Notes: generated by a model from the sequence alone, not told the origin. 64,000 nt of DNA from Panacagrimonas sp046594215 (GCA_046594215.1 JBKJPX010000042.1:1-64000); one strand, 5' to 3'. Shown: positions 1 through 8,458, numbered from the stretch's first letter. A program made the numbers and translations.

Positions 1-1
1 G

Positions 2-976
2 CTGACGGTGCACCAGCAGCCCGACGCGAACGGCTACGACATGGCCGGTGGCGGCCGCTTCGGACCCGAAGCCTTCCTGCTGCGTTCCGACGGCAGCAAT
101 CTGTGGAAGGAGGATTCCACGCGCCTGCGCCACCCGGACTGGTATCGCTACCGCGATCCTGCGCAGCACTGGCAGCGCACCTACATCCGACACCAGGAGC
201 AGCAGGAGACCGCAATCGAGCGCGCCTCCGAAGACGCCGGCCTCAACGGCACCCTGGCCGGGCTGGGCGCCGACTGGGTGGGCAAGGTGCTGTCGAAGCA
301 CTGGCGCGCGTGGTCGCATTTCGAGTACGCGATCTTTCGCACGCTGTGCCCGGCGCAGCGCGAGGCGCTGAGCGACACGCTTAGCAGCGTGCTGTGCTTC
401 CAGAGCTTCGATCACCTGCGCCACGCGCAGGCCGTCGTGGTCTACCTCGTCGAACTCGAGCGCTACAACAAGGCCGTGGACGACGCGGCCGGCCGCAAGG
501 CCTGGATGGAAGACCCGTGCTACCAGCCATCCCGGCGACTGGCGGAACACATCCTCAACACCGCCGACTGGGGCGAGCTCATGGTGGGGCTGAATCTGGC
601 GGTCGGCCCGCTGCTGCAGCAGGTCGCGCTTAGCGCGCTGGTGCGCGGCAACGCGGGCGCCAACGGCGACGACGTGGCAGGCCAGATCATCGTGACCACC
701 GAGCGCGACCGTCGGCGCAACCTCGCCGCGACCGAGGCCTTCGTGCGCATGGTGACGGACCCGGCGATCGCGCAGGCTGGCGCCAACCGCGCCGTGATCG
801 CTGAATGGGTCGGGCAGTGGACCGGCTATGCACGCGACGCGGCCAAGGCCCTGGCGCCGGTGTTCGACACCGTGCCGAATCGGCGCGAGACCTTCGATGC
901 CGCGTACGCCAAGGCAAACGCCGATGCCACCGCCGTGCTCGCCGGCCTGGGGTTCTGCGCTGCAGGAGGTGCGTGA
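2..976 (+). CDS. soluble di-iron monooxygenase, hydroxylase beta subunit (5'-partial)
   Basis: Ferritin-like beta subunit of a bacterial multicomponent (soluble di-iron) monooxygenase, which scaffolds the catalytic alpha subunit. Seen: an all-helical protein of at least 322 residues with the family-typical central segment HFEYAIFRTLCP (about residues 104-115) and the DHLRHAQ helix (135-141). It lacks a di-iron ligand set, as beta subunits do. The frame is open to the window edge; the first in-window start is a GTG at 8, so the true start and the alpha gene probably lie upstream. The stop overlaps the start of the coupling-protein gene (TGATG). The order beta, coupling protein, reductase with no gamma subunit in view resembles two-subunit propane/THF-type enzymes (PrmC-like). 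That subgroup is an inference; the substrate is unknown. Confidence 0.8.
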   Translation: MTVHQQPDANGYDMAGGGRFGPEAFLLRSDGSNLWKEDSTRLRHPDWYRYRDPAQHWQRTYIRHQEQQETAIERASEDAGLNGTLAGLGADWVGKVLSKHWRAWSHFEYAIFRTLCPAQREALSDTLSSVLCFQSFDHLRHAQAVVVYLVELERYNKAVDDAAGRKAWMEDPCYQPSRRLAEHILNTADWGELMVGLNLAVGPLLQQVALSALVRGNAGANGDDVAGQIIVTTERDRRRNLAATEAFVRMVTDPAIAQAGANRAVIAEWVGQWTGYARDAAKALAPVFDTVPNRRETFDAAYAKANADATAVLAGLGFCAAGGA

Positions 977-1296
977 TGGCCGTCGTCCGCCCAGACGGTC
1001 GCACGCCGATCTCGATCATCCTCATGCAGGGCTCGGCCGAGGCGCAGGCCACGGTCGACGTGCTCATGGAAGACCATCCCGATCTCCAGGTGGCCGACCA
1101 CGGCACCTACTGGAAAGTGACCTCGACGGAGTACGACCTCGAGGTCGATCTCGACCGCGTGGCGTCGGAACTCGGCCAGCCGCTGTCGATGCCACAGTGG
1201 CTCGTGATCCTGACGAGCTACGTGGGTCGCGTGGAGACGACGCCGCGCATGTTCAAGGTCACGAGCGCGATCACGCAGATGGGGCCGCAGGCCTGA
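976..1296 (+). CDS. monooxygenase coupling (effector) protein, MmoB/DmpM family
   Basis: Small 106-residue cofactor-free regulatory protein of a soluble di-iron monooxygenase. In this family it binds the hydroxylase and tunes oxygen activation and substrate access. Seen: the length is typical (about 90-140). The N-terminal strand ISIILMQGSAEAQATVDVLMEDHPDLQVADHG resembles the DmpM/MmoB/PrmD core, in which a beta-strand is followed by a helix and a turn. The ATG overlaps the TGA of the beta-subunit gene by one base and has AGGAGGT just upstream, implying translational coupling. The 3' gap to the reductase is 111 bp. The family call rests on size, order and core pattern. Confidence 0.78.
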   Translation: MAVVRPDGRTPISIILMQGSAEAQATVDVLMEDHPDLQVADHGTYWKVTSTEYDLEVDLDRVASELGQPLSMPQWLVILTSYVGRVETTPRMFKVTSAITQMGPQA

Positions 1297-1407
1297 GCAC
1301 GTGGGCCTACTCCACCCACGTCCCCGTTCTTCCCCGGTAGCCGCGGCCTCATGCCGCTTATCGAGGGAAGCGTATCGAGGGATCGCGCGCGCTGCGGGCC
1401 GCCCGGC

Positions 1408-2466
1408 ATGAGCGGAGCAGCGTTCAACGTCGAATTCACCCCCTCCGGCGAAACCTTCGATGTGGAGCCCGGCGAGACCGTGCTCGACGCAGCACTGCGC
1501 CAGGGCGTGCAGATCCGCTACGGCTGCCGCGCCGGCAAATGCTCGACCTGCAAATTCCAGATCGAGGACGGCGAGATCGACTACGGCGACGTGTCGGTCT
1601 ACTCGCTGCCCGATGCGGAGCGCGACCAGGGCTGGGGCCTGCTGTGCCGTGCGCGGCCGCTCACGAACCTGCTGATCCGCGACAACCGGCCACCCGACCT
1701 GCGCGCCAAGCCCCTGCTGCCGCCGCACGAACTCGACGCATGGATTGCGGGGACACGGTCGCTGACGCCCGAACTCATCGAACTGCGCCTGACGCTGGAC
1801 CAGCCGCTGCGGTTCTACGCCGGACAGTTCGTGGAACTGGGCCTGGGCGCGGCGGACGCGCGCGTCTGGCGCAGCTATTCGATCGCCACGCCGCCTTCGA
1901 ATCGCCATGAACTGGCCTTCGTGATCAAGCGCATCGCGGGGGGCGTCTTCTCGTCCCGCGTAGGCGACGTGTCGCCCGGTTCACCGGTGCGCCTGCGCGG
2001 CCCCTACGGCGATAGCTACCTGCGCGCCGGCGAGCGTCCGGTGCTGATGTGCGCGATCGGCTCCGGCATCGCGCCGATCCTGTCGATGCTGCACGAAGCT
2101 GCCGAAACGAAAGATCCGCGCCCCTTCCTCTTCTACTACGGCGCACGGAGCGCAGCCGACATCCCGCAGCACGCCGCGATCGCGGGGCTTTTCGCCGGCG
2201 GCCTCGCGCCCGGATCGAGGTTCGTTCCCACGCTCGACGGTATCGACGCGGGCGACGCCTGGACCGGCGAACGCGGCACCGTCACCCAGGCGATCCAGCG
2301 CGGCGTGCAGGAGGACGCCCATCGACACGACGCCTATCTCTGCGGCGCGCCGCCGATGTGCGACGCGGTCTCGCGCCTGCTGCTGGCCAAGGGCCTGTCC
2401 GAACAGTCGCTGTTCATGGACCGCTTCTTCGCCACGGCCAAGGACGACGCGGCGACGACCGCCTGA
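1408..2466 (+). CDS. monooxygenase reductase component ([2Fe-2S] ferredoxin / FAD / NAD(P)H)
   Basis: Electron-transfer component passing electrons from NAD(P)H through FAD and a [2Fe-2S] cluster to the di-iron hydroxylase (MmoC/DmpP/PrmB type). Seen, numbered from the chosen ATG: a plant-type ferredoxin domain with C40, C45, C48 and C80 (CRAGKCSTC ... LLC). An FAD-binding RSYSIA motif lies at about 155-160, a nucleotide-binding GSGIAP at about 218-223, and a C-terminal LCGAPPMCD motif. The length of 352 is normal for the family. An upstream in-frame ATG at 1351 would add 19 residues without homology-like character, so 1408 is preferred, although neither has an excellent ribosome site. It is last of the three monooxygenase genes. 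Confidence 0.9.
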   Translation: MSGAAFNVEFTPSGETFDVEPGETVLDAALRQGVQIRYGCRAGKCSTCKFQIEDGEIDYGDVSVYSLPDAERDQGWGLLCRARPLTNLLIRDNRPPDLRAKPLLPPHELDAWIAGTRSLTPELIELRLTLDQPLRFYAGQFVELGLGAADARVWRSYSIATPPSNRHELAFVIKRIAGGVFSSRVGDVSPGSPVRLRGPYGDSYLRAGERPVLMCAIGSGIAPILSMLHEAAETKDPRPFLFYYGARSAADIPQHAAIAGLFAGGLAPGSRFVPTLDGIDAGDAWTGERGTVTQAIQRGVQEDAHRHDAYLCGAPPMCDAVSRLLLAKGLSEQSLFMDRFFATAKDDAATTA

Positions 2467-2523
2467 GTTCGAACGCCGGCACGCACCGTTCTCTTCTCGA
2501 AAACAACAGGAACCGGAACTCGC

Positions 2524-3651
2524 ATGATCACGACGCTCGACGACTATCCCATCCACCAGACGGCGCAGCCGGTCGCGATCCCGTCGACCAGCGATCGCAA
2601 TTTCTACGACCGCTTCTGGTTCAACGGCTTCGTCGGCGACGGCTCGCTGTATTTCAGCGTCGCGATGGGCTTCTACCCGAACCGACGCGTCATGGATGCC
2701 GGCTTCAGCGTGCTCGTCGACGGCAGGCAGTACTGCCTGCACGTCAGCGGCGACCTTCCGCAGGATCGCGCGAACACCAAGCTGGGGCCCGTCACGGTGC
2801 AGACCATCATCCCGATGCGCCGCCACCGCGTCCTCATCGACGACCCTGCGCGCGGCTTCGAGGCGGACCTGCGCTTCGAGGGCGGCACGGGCACGCACGA
2901 GGAAGATCGCCAAGTGCTGCACGACGGCGTGCAGTTGTCGATGGACGTCACGCGCATGACGCAGTTCGGCGCGTGGTCGGGCTGGATCAAGGTCAAGGGC
3001 AGGCGCATCGAACTCGATCCGAAGCTCACCAACGGCACACGCGACCGCTCCTGGGGCATCCGTCCCTGCGGCGAGAACGGCGGGCGCCCGCATCGGTGGG
3101 CCTCGCAGTTCTACTTCGGGTGGTCGCAGACCTTCTGGAAGGACTTCATCCTGCATGGCGTGATGTTCGCCGACCAGAAGGGCGATCTCGTGATCAGTTC
3201 GGGCGGCACGATCCCGCGCGTGCCGCCGGGCGACGAACCGGTGTTCGCGCGCGACACCGGCGAGGTCGCGGCCACGCCTGTCGGCTACACCTTCAACTAC
3301 ATCCCCAACAGTCGTCGCCTGCGCAGCGCAAAGCTCAGGTTCAAGCGTCCGGACGGCGAGACCTGGGAAGCCGAGTACGAGCCGCTCGTGACCTTTGCGA
3401 TGGCCGGCGTCGGCTACTTCCACCCGACCTGGGGCCACGGCTGCTTCAAGGGCGCGTACGCCATCGACGACGAGACCTGGGACGTCGACAAGATGGACAT
3501 CGCGCAGGCGCACCTGTTCCACGTGCAGCAGGTTTGCAAGGTCACCCTCAACGGCAAGGAGAAGTCAGTGGGCATCCTCGAGCACGCCGCGTTCGGACCG
3601 CATGACCCGAGCGGCTTCAAGGATTTCGCGGACACCTGGAAGCCGAAGTAA
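2524..3651 (+). CDS. AttH/CrtC-like lipocalin-fold protein, function unknown
   Basis: A 375-residue protein that I read as the beta-rich AttH/hydroxyneurosporene-synthase (tocopherol-cyclase-like lipocalin) type. Seen: many Trp/Tyr/Phe-rich beta segments, such as RFWFNGFVGDGSLYFSVAMGFYPN near the N-terminus, then LTNGTRDRSWGIRPCGE and ASQFYFGWSQTFWKD in the middle. There is no signal peptide. It lies 57 bp after the reductase and before two further plus-strand genes, so it is probably in the monooxygenase operon. Family members are often found beside genes for degradation of hydrophobic substrates, where a substrate-binding or handling role is suspected. No catalytic residues can be named. 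The fold call is moderate; the function is not known. Confidence 0.6.
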   Translation: MITTLDDYPIHQTAQPVAIPSTSDRNFYDRFWFNGFVGDGSLYFSVAMGFYPNRRVMDAGFSVLVDGRQYCLHVSGDLPQDRANTKLGPVTVQTIIPMRRHRVLIDDPARGFEADLRFEGGTGTHEEDRQVLHDGVQLSMDVTRMTQFGAWSGWIKVKGRRIELDPKLTNGTRDRSWGIRPCGENGGRPHRWASQFYFGWSQTFWKDFILHGVMFADQKGDLVISSGGTIPRVPPGDEPVFARDTGEVAATPVGYTFNYIPNSRRLRSAKLRFKRPDGETWEAEYEPLVTFAMAGVGYFHPTWGHGCFKGAYAIDDETWDVDKMDIAQAHLFHVQQVCKVTLNGKEKSVGILEHAAFGPHDPSGFKDFADTWKPK

Positions 3652-3700
3652 CGCGCGTTGCAGACCCCGCAAGACAAACAGAAGAAGAGAGGAGACGGCA

Positions 3701-4297
3701 ATGCAACCCGAGATCTCGCAGTTCCTGTCGGGCATGAAGAAGTCGATCGAACAGGTGGTCCTCACCAACCTCACCGACCGCTTCGCGCAGGAACAGGCCG
3801 GCATGATCGCCGGCACGCTGGGCTTCCTGCAGACGGTGCAGGACAAGGCTTTTCACTACGAGCTGCTGGAGAACCACCTCTACAAGCAGCTGCTCGCCGA
3901 CGCGATCGCGATCGTCACGGCCGACAGGGCCGCGGCGAAGCTCACCGCCGACAGCGTGGCGGCCATCCGCGCGCACCAGCAGGTCGACCCGGCCGGAAGC
4001 GCGGTGCATCTGAAACCGTTCCGCTTCATGCGGGGCTCCAACGAGACGATGCGCGAACTGCTGGCCGTGCTCATTCACCAGCAGGACCAGTTGCCTGCCG
4101 CGGTGTCCGCGCGCTTCGACGCATTGCTGCGACCCTTCTTCAAGGACCTGCAGATCCGCGAGCGCGCCTGGGTCAAGGCCCTGGGTTTCGACAGCCTGCC
4201 CGACCCGGTGCCCGACCTCGAGGCACTGCTCTACCGCGACGGGCAACTGCACCTGCCGCCGTCGTCGACGACGACGACTCCCGCCGGAGGAGCCTGA
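3701..4297 (+). CDS. conserved hypothetical alpha-helical protein
   Basis: I do not recognise a family. The 198-residue product is predominantly alpha-helical and soluble, starting MQPEISQFLSGMKKSIEQVVL. It has no signal peptide, membrane segment or cysteine-rich site, and ends in a low-complexity Ser/Thr/Pro tail. The start has a GAGGAGAC ribosome site. The stop lies 2 bp before the start of the kinase gene, so the two are almost certainly co-translated. By analogy with levulinate catabolism, where the APH-type kinase LvaA needs a small partner protein LvaB, this could be a partner of the adjacent kinase. That is only an inference from position; there is no visible sequence similarity to support it. 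Confidence 0.6.
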   Translation: MQPEISQFLSGMKKSIEQVVLTNLTDRFAQEQAGMIAGTLGFLQTVQDKAFHYELLENHLYKQLLADAIAIVTADRAAAKLTADSVAAIRAHQQVDPAGSAVHLKPFRFMRGSNETMRELLAVLIHQQDQLPAAVSARFDALLRPFFKDLQIRERAWVKALGFDSLPDPVPDLEALLYRDGQLHLPPSSTTTTPAGGA

Positions 4298-4299
4298 CC

Positions 4300-5520
4300 A
4301 TGGCCGAACACACCTTGACCCAGCGCCTGCGCGCCACGCCGACCGCCGCGTGGATCCGCGACATCCGCACGCGCTTTCCCGTCGAGCCGGCGATCGACGA
4401 GGTCATGACGCGCAAGCTCGAGAACCGGCGCAAAGGCAACGAGCACTTCAGCGACTTCAGCCGCCTCGCGGAGCGGCTCACGGGGTACCTGCGAGACACC
4501 ACCCGGCAGCCGCAGCTCTCGCTGGCCAATCTCAAGCGCCTGCCCGGCGGCGCCTCCAAGGAACAGTTCACCTTCGATCTGACATGGAAGGACGGCGGCG
4601 GCAGGCCCCTCACGCGCCGGCTGATCCTGCGGATGGATCCGTCCGAGTCCGTCGTCGAGACGCATCGCCTGCGCGAGGCGCAGATCCTCAAGGCCATGAT
4701 CGGCCAGGTCCCGGTGCCCGAAGTGCTCTGGGTGGATCCCGATCCGCACACGCTGGGCCATCCCTTCCTGATCGCCGGCTTCCTCGACGGTACGGTGCAG
4801 CCCGAGGGGGCGACCAAGGCCAGCGGCGTGGGCGTGCTGTTCCCGGAGAAATATCGAAAGGCGCTGAGCGGCCAGTTCATCGCGCACCTGGCCGCGATCC
4901 ACGCGCTGGACTGGAGCCAGCACAACCTCTCCTCCTTCCAGAAGCCGAAGCCGGGGACGACGGAGGGCACGGCGTGGACGCTCGCCCTGTGGGAGCGCGT
5001 CTGGCAGGAAGACACCTTCGAGGCGCACCCGATCATGGAATACGCGATGTGCTGGCTGCGCCGCAACATGCCGGTGATCGACAAGCCCGTGGTCGTGCAC
5101 GGCGACTATCGCAGCGGCAACTTCATGTTCACGCCGGACCTGCGCATCAACGCGATCCTGGACTGGGAACTCGCGCACCTGGGCGACTACCACGAAGACC
5201 TTTCGTGGGTGACGATGACGCTGACCGGCGCGCTTGCCGAAGACGGCACCATGCTCGCCTCCGGGATGATTCCTCGCCAGGAGTTCTTCGATCGCTACCG
5301 CGAGCTCACGGGTCTGCCGATCGACATGAAGACGATTCACTACTTCGACGTCTTCAACGCCTGCAAGCTCGGTCTGATCTGCATGGCCACGAGCCTGCGC
5401 GCGGCCTACGGCAAGCGCACGCACCTGGACGCGATGATGAACCTGCTCAGCGGCCTGGGTTACAGCTGCGTGGCAACGGTGCAGGACTTGCTTGAGAAGG
5501 ACGGGGCGATGCGCGGCTAA
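4300..5520 (+). CDS. APH-fold phosphotransferase (ACAD10/LvaA-like kinase)
   Basis: A 406-residue member of the aminoglycoside-phosphotransferase fold, most like the family that phosphorylates hydroxyacyl-CoAs or hydroxy acids (ACAD10 N-terminal region, LvaA) rather than antibiotics. Seen: an N-lobe with the RLPGGASKEQFTFDLTW nucleotide loop (about 80-96). The Brenner catalytic motif HGDYRSGN is at 267-274 and the metal-binding DWE at 288-290, followed by AHLGD. It ends the operon started by the di-iron monooxygenase. Inferred role: activation of an alcohol made by the monooxygenase by phosphorylation, so that phosphate can later be eliminated. An unrelated small-molecule kinase is the alternative. 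Confidence 0.75.
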   Translation: MAEHTLTQRLRATPTAAWIRDIRTRFPVEPAIDEVMTRKLENRRKGNEHFSDFSRLAERLTGYLRDTTRQPQLSLANLKRLPGGASKEQFTFDLTWKDGGGRPLTRRLILRMDPSESVVETHRLREAQILKAMIGQVPVPEVLWVDPDPHTLGHPFLIAGFLDGTVQPEGATKASGVGVLFPEKYRKALSGQFIAHLAAIHALDWSQHNLSSFQKPKPGTTEGTAWTLALWERVWQEDTFEAHPIMEYAMCWLRRNMPVIDKPVVVHGDYRSGNFMFTPDLRINAILDWELAHLGDYHEDLSWVTMTLTGALAEDGTMLASGMIPRQEFFDRYRELTGLPIDMKTIHYFDVFNACKLGLICMATSLRAAYGKRTHLDAMMNLLSGLGYSCVATVQDLLEKDGAMRG

Positions 5521-5683
5521 CGCTAGCGCGCTGCGGCGGCAAGCTCTAGTACCTATCCCGGGCGGTGCCAGGCACTCCTAGCGCGGCGATACATCCTCGG
5601 CCCCTCATTCCTCTGCCGTGCGTAGTCCGGCGCTCCGACCCCTGAAGATTCCGAGGCGCTTCGCCGCCACGCCTACGGGGACG

Positions 5684-5741
5684 CGAAGAGGAGACGCCCC
5701 GTCGGGGCGCCGCCCTCTTCGTGGCGCTCGCGAGGAGCGCC
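5684..5741. repeat. two adjacent hairpins (possible terminator or REP-like element)
   Basis: The first hairpin spans 5684-5721. Its outer arms CGAAGAGG and CCTCTTCG pair, and an inner CGCCCC/GGGGCG pairs around a 3-base loop. The second spans 5723-5741, with GGCGCTC pairing with GAGCGCC across GCGAG. They lie between the convergent kinase gene and the DUF3597 gene. There is no T-run, so Rho-independent termination is doubtful; a dispersed palindromic element is the other reading. The rest of 5521-5760 shows no gene I would support. Confidence 0.45.
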
Positions 5742-5760
5742 GGTACGTCCTCCTTGCCGG

Positions 5761-6211
5761 TCAGTCCTTCAGAGCCGCCGGCACCTTGCCGCCGTTGGCG
5801 GCGATCTGATTGAGCACTTCGCGATGCAGCCATAGGTTCATCTTCGCGGAGTCGCCCATGTCCCCGGTGTATCCGAAGTTCCTTGGCGAGTTCCTTGCGC
5901 TCCGCCAGGCTGCTCTCCATGCCGACCGCCTTCATGAGGTCGACGATCGAGTGTCGCCAATCGAGCTTCTGACCGTTGGTCTTGACCAGCGCGTCGAGCA
6001 GGGGCTCGAGCTCCACGTCGTCCATCCGCGCGACACGCGGCGCGGCACTGGCGGGTGCTCCGCCGGTATTCGGGACCGGCGGGACTGCCGAAGCACCCGG
6101 CGGTGCGGCGGTGGGCTTGGCTGGAGCGGTTGCCGACGGCGGCGGTGACGCGGCCGCAGCCGACGCCTTGTGACCGAGGATCCTGGAGAACAGATTGCCG
6201 AGAATGGACAT
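5761..6211 (-). pseudogene. DUF3597-domain protein disrupted by a one-base frameshift
   Basis: Start MSILGNLFSRILGHKA is followed by an Ala/Pro-rich linker and the conserved DUF3597 core with GQKLDWRHSIVDLMKAVGMESSLAERKELAKEL compressed into about 35 residues. At about 5874-5880 the frame shifts by one base. In the shifted frame the expected domain end continues cleanly, beginning GYTGDMGDSAKMNLWLH and ending NGGKVPAALKD with a stop at 5761. Read without the shift, the frame runs into an Arg-rich non-conserved tail to 5546. So either one extra base is present (within CTTCGG on the coding strand) or the assembly has an indel. DUF3597 proteins are small stress-associated cytoplasmic proteins with no known activity. 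Confidence 0.8.
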
Positions 6212-6398
6212 GGGGTGTTTCCTGGTGGAAGAGAAAAAGAGAAGACGCGCAGTTTACTTTCGCCGCCGTTGTATGGACGCAACGACGACCCCGGTCAATG
6301 GGCAGTCGGGACCGGGGGACCACGCCCTGGCACGAAGATCCGCGCGACCTCGTCGGGCGTGGTGTCGACCCATACACAATCTCCCGGGCTCGATCTCA

Positions 6399-6437
6399 CT
6401 CAATCGTCGAGCTCAATCGCCGAGCTCAATCGTCGAG
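6399..6437. repeat. three tandem 13-bp repeats over the dodecin stop codon
   Basis: The unit CTCAATCGYCGAG occurs three times head to tail at 6399-6411, 6412-6424 and 6425-6437. The third copy contains the last codons and stop of the dodecin gene on the minus strand (Leu-Asp-Asp-stop). The two others lie just downstream of that stop. This looks like slippage duplication of the gene end. Confidence 0.8.
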
Positions 6438-6638
6438 TGTGAACCCGACCTTCATCGACACCTGCCAATGCGCGACCTTGCCGTTCTCGACATGACCACG
6501 CTGCTCGATCACCTCGACCCATTTGATGTGGCGGATGGTCTTCGAGGCGCGCGCGATGGCGACATGAACTGCGTCCTCCACGCTCTTGGGTGAGGAACCG
6601 GTGAGTTCCAGGGTTTTATAAACGTGATGGTCTTGCAC
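6426..6638 (-). CDS. dodecin family flavin-binding protein
   Basis: A 70-residue dodecin, which forms a hollow dodecamer that stores or buffers flavins in the cytoplasm. Seen: N-terminal HHVYKTLELTGSSP strand and loop, then the helix VEDAVHVAIARASKT. The family flavin-stacking Trp is present in IKWVEV (about residue 40), and the isoalloxazine-contacting Gln in HWQVSMKVGF (about residue 59). The length matches the family (65-75). The start is GTG at 6638, preceded by GAGGTG seven bases upstream; no ATG is available in frame. It is monocistronic by spacing. The terminal codons lie in a tandem repeat. Confidence 0.92.
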   Translation of the reverse strand: MQDHHVYKTLELTGSSPKSVEDAVHVAIARASKTIRHIKWVEVIEQRGHVENGKVAHWQVSMKVGFTLDD

Positions 6639-6794
6639 GGGTAATCACCTCGGTGAGTGATGCAGCTTGAAGAAACCGTTGATCGTCGGCTGTCTGAAGC
6701 GGATCGCGGAATTACCGCGGCCGACTCTCGGCCGGAGCAGCACCTGCGCCTTTGGAAAAGCGGCGGGCCGCGCGTGCGAATCGCGCACAGGGCA

Positions 6795-7223
6795 TCACTT
6801 CGCGGGGCTGCCGGCGGCATTCTTGGAATGCACGGGTGCGGCGCCGGTGACCGCCGAAGTGCCGGGCGTGAACCCCTTGAACTCCGTTTCGTCGAGCTTG
6901 CCGTCGCGGTTCGCATCGAGCTTCGCGAACTGCTTGGCGAGGTCACCGTTCTTGGCCGCTTCGGCCTTGCTGATGTAGCCGTCGGCATCGACGTCCTGCC
7001 CGGTCATGACAGTGCCTTCTGCAGCGGTCACCACATTGCCAGGCGCCCCGGCCTGCGTGCCCTCGTCCATCGACTTGCTGCCGGTGCCGCCTTCGACGGT
7101 GTTGCCTGCACCCGCCGCCGGCGGGCGACCGCCGTGGGGTTCCGGGTCTGCGGCAAAAACCCAGCCCGTGCCCGCAGCAGCCAGCGTCAGCGCGATCGCG
7201 ATACTGCGCGTGATGTTGTTCAT
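6795..7223 (-). CDS. secreted EF-hand calcium-binding protein
   Basis: A 142-residue exported protein with a Sec signal peptide (MNNITRSIAIALTLAAAGTGWVFA, cut near residue 24). A Gly/Pro-rich spacer follows, then two EF-hand loops: DVDADGYISKAE (about 77-88) and DANRDGKLDETE (about 102-113). Both have Asp/Asn at positions 1, 3 and 5, Gly at 6 and Glu at 12. It is probably a periplasmic Ca2+-binding protein of the kind common in environmental proteobacteria. The actual role is unknown. Neighbours give no clue, since the dodecin and hemerythrin genes are separately spaced. Confidence 0.85.
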   Translation of the reverse strand: MNNITRSIAIALTLAAAGTGWVFAADPEPHGGRPPAAGAGNTVEGGTGSKSMDEGTQAGAPGNVVTAAEGTVMTGQDVDADGYISKAEAAKNGDLAKQFAKLDANRDGKLDETEFKGFTPGTSAVTGAAPVHSKNAAGSPAK

Positions 7224-7404
7224 GAGAACTCTCCGTCGGCGTCATTGCCGCGGCGAACATCCCAGCAAGTTCGAATCCCGGCCTTCAGGACCTCGCGGCG
7301 GCCGCCTTCTTGAAGACGGTAGCGTGCCGACGTTGGGGCGCGGCGCGCACCGCTCGCTTCCGGAATTTAGAATCCGCGCGAACCACGGGCTGTCGTGGAA
7401 CCTG

Positions 7405-7980
7405 TCAGTGACGCGCCATCGCGCCACGGTTGACGCTCTCGGCGGTGTCATCGCCCATGTAGCGCGAGAACTCCTCTTCATACCGTCGTGTCAGGCGCGC
7501 CATCGTTTCGGGGGACGATTTCTCCTGCAGCTTCACGAACCAGGTGTCCTCCTCCTCGTACATGTGGTGCGCGACCGCGCCGCGGATATGGGCGAGCTTG
7601 TCGACATAGTCCTCGCTCATCGGATCGAGCTCCTCGAGCGCGGCCGTCTCGCCCTTGGCCGCGCTCTGCTCCTGGTAAGCCAGTTCGGCGCGGCCTTTTT
7701 CACCGTGCGATGCCAGCGCCGGATAGAGCGTGACTTCCTCGGCGATGGCGTGGCCGGTGAGAAGGGTTGCGAGCCACTTCTGTGCGCCGCGACGCTGCTC
7801 TGCCGTGGTGGTCATCTCGAGCGCATCGAAGGCGGCTTCGATCTGCTGGTGATGGTCGAGAACCATCGCGAACCAGCTGCCGGGCTGGGCCGTGGACAAG
7901 GCCTGCGCACGCGCCTTGGTACGCGCGCGCTTGCCTTCGGGCGGGGTGACGGCGGCAACGACTTTATCAATGAGTGACAT
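7405..7980 (-). CDS. hemerythrin HHE-domain protein
   Basis: A 191-residue soluble protein with a four-helix hemerythrin-like fold that would bind a non-haem di-iron site. Seen: metal-ligand histidine/glutamate patterns LDHHQQIEAAF (about 41-51), TGHAIAEEVTLYPAL (about 74-88) and AVAHHMYEEEDTWF (about 130-143). This is the HHE arrangement of oxygen, NO or iron-handling stress proteins. The N-terminus is a basic linker. The start is ATG at 7980 with GAGAGGAAG just upstream, preferred over a longer frame whose N-terminus is Arg-rich and not family-like. It is divergent from trxC. Confidence 0.87.
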   Translation of the reverse strand: MSLIDKVVAAVTPPEGKRARTKARAQALSTAQPGSWFAMVLDHHQQIEAAFDALEMTTTAEQRRGAQKWLATLLTGHAIAEEVTLYPALASHGEKGRAELAYQEQSAAKGETAALEELDPMSEDYVDKLAHIRGAVAHHMYEEEDTWFVKLQEKSSPETMARLTRRYEEEFSRYMGDDTAESVNRGAMARH

Positions 7981-8458
7981 GGCTTCCTCTCGGGGTGGCT
8001 GCGAGTGCGGGCGACCCGGACCTCCGGGTGCTTTCGCGAATCCTCCGCAAGCCCCGGTCCTGGAGTCCCGCCGGCACCGGCTCGCCGCAGTCGCAACGGG
8101 CTCATCTCTCCGCGAATGCACCGAAGGCCGTTTCCAACTCGAGTCGACGAGCACGCACCTTCGGGCTGGTCGCCGCGCCGGCTTTTCAGGAGCGCCGAAT
8201 GAGGCCAACGTTGGGTACAGGCTAGGGCCGCGGCCTTCATAGACTTGCGGCCATCAAGGTCGGCCGGTCATTCGGCACGCGCCGTTCGACTCCTTGGTGC
8301 GAGAGCGCCGGTGGCCATCGCGCAGCATTCGGGCACGCTCATTCCGCATCGGCCCGCGCGCGCCCGCCGCGAAGCCGGCCCCGTCCCATCGCTATTGAAT
8401 CGGTCGGTTCCGGGGCCATCGTCGACCGTGCCCTGTCTCGAACCTGCGAGCCGATCCG
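7981..8458. other. intergenic region between the hemerythrin gene and trxC
   Basis: This 478-bp divergent interval should hold promoters for both flanking genes. I see no supported coding sequence, RNA gene, repeat or convincing promoter box in it. Confidence 0.6.

Noticed and set aside
1981..3522. A 513-codon minus-strand open frame opposite the reductase and the lipocalin-like gene.
   Set aside because: Shadow of two conserved plus-strand genes, no domain, Arg/Val/Ala-rich composition.
4300..5520. An aminoglycoside resistance gene, because of the APH-fold motifs.
   Set aside because: The protein is longer, of the ACAD10/LvaA-like branch, and located in a catabolic operon; nothing indicates resistance.
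5546..5760. Continuation of the DUF3597 frame to 5546 as a 221-residue protein.
   Set aside because: After about 5875 the frame is Arg-rich and unlike the family, while the shifted frame gives the expected domain end at 5761.
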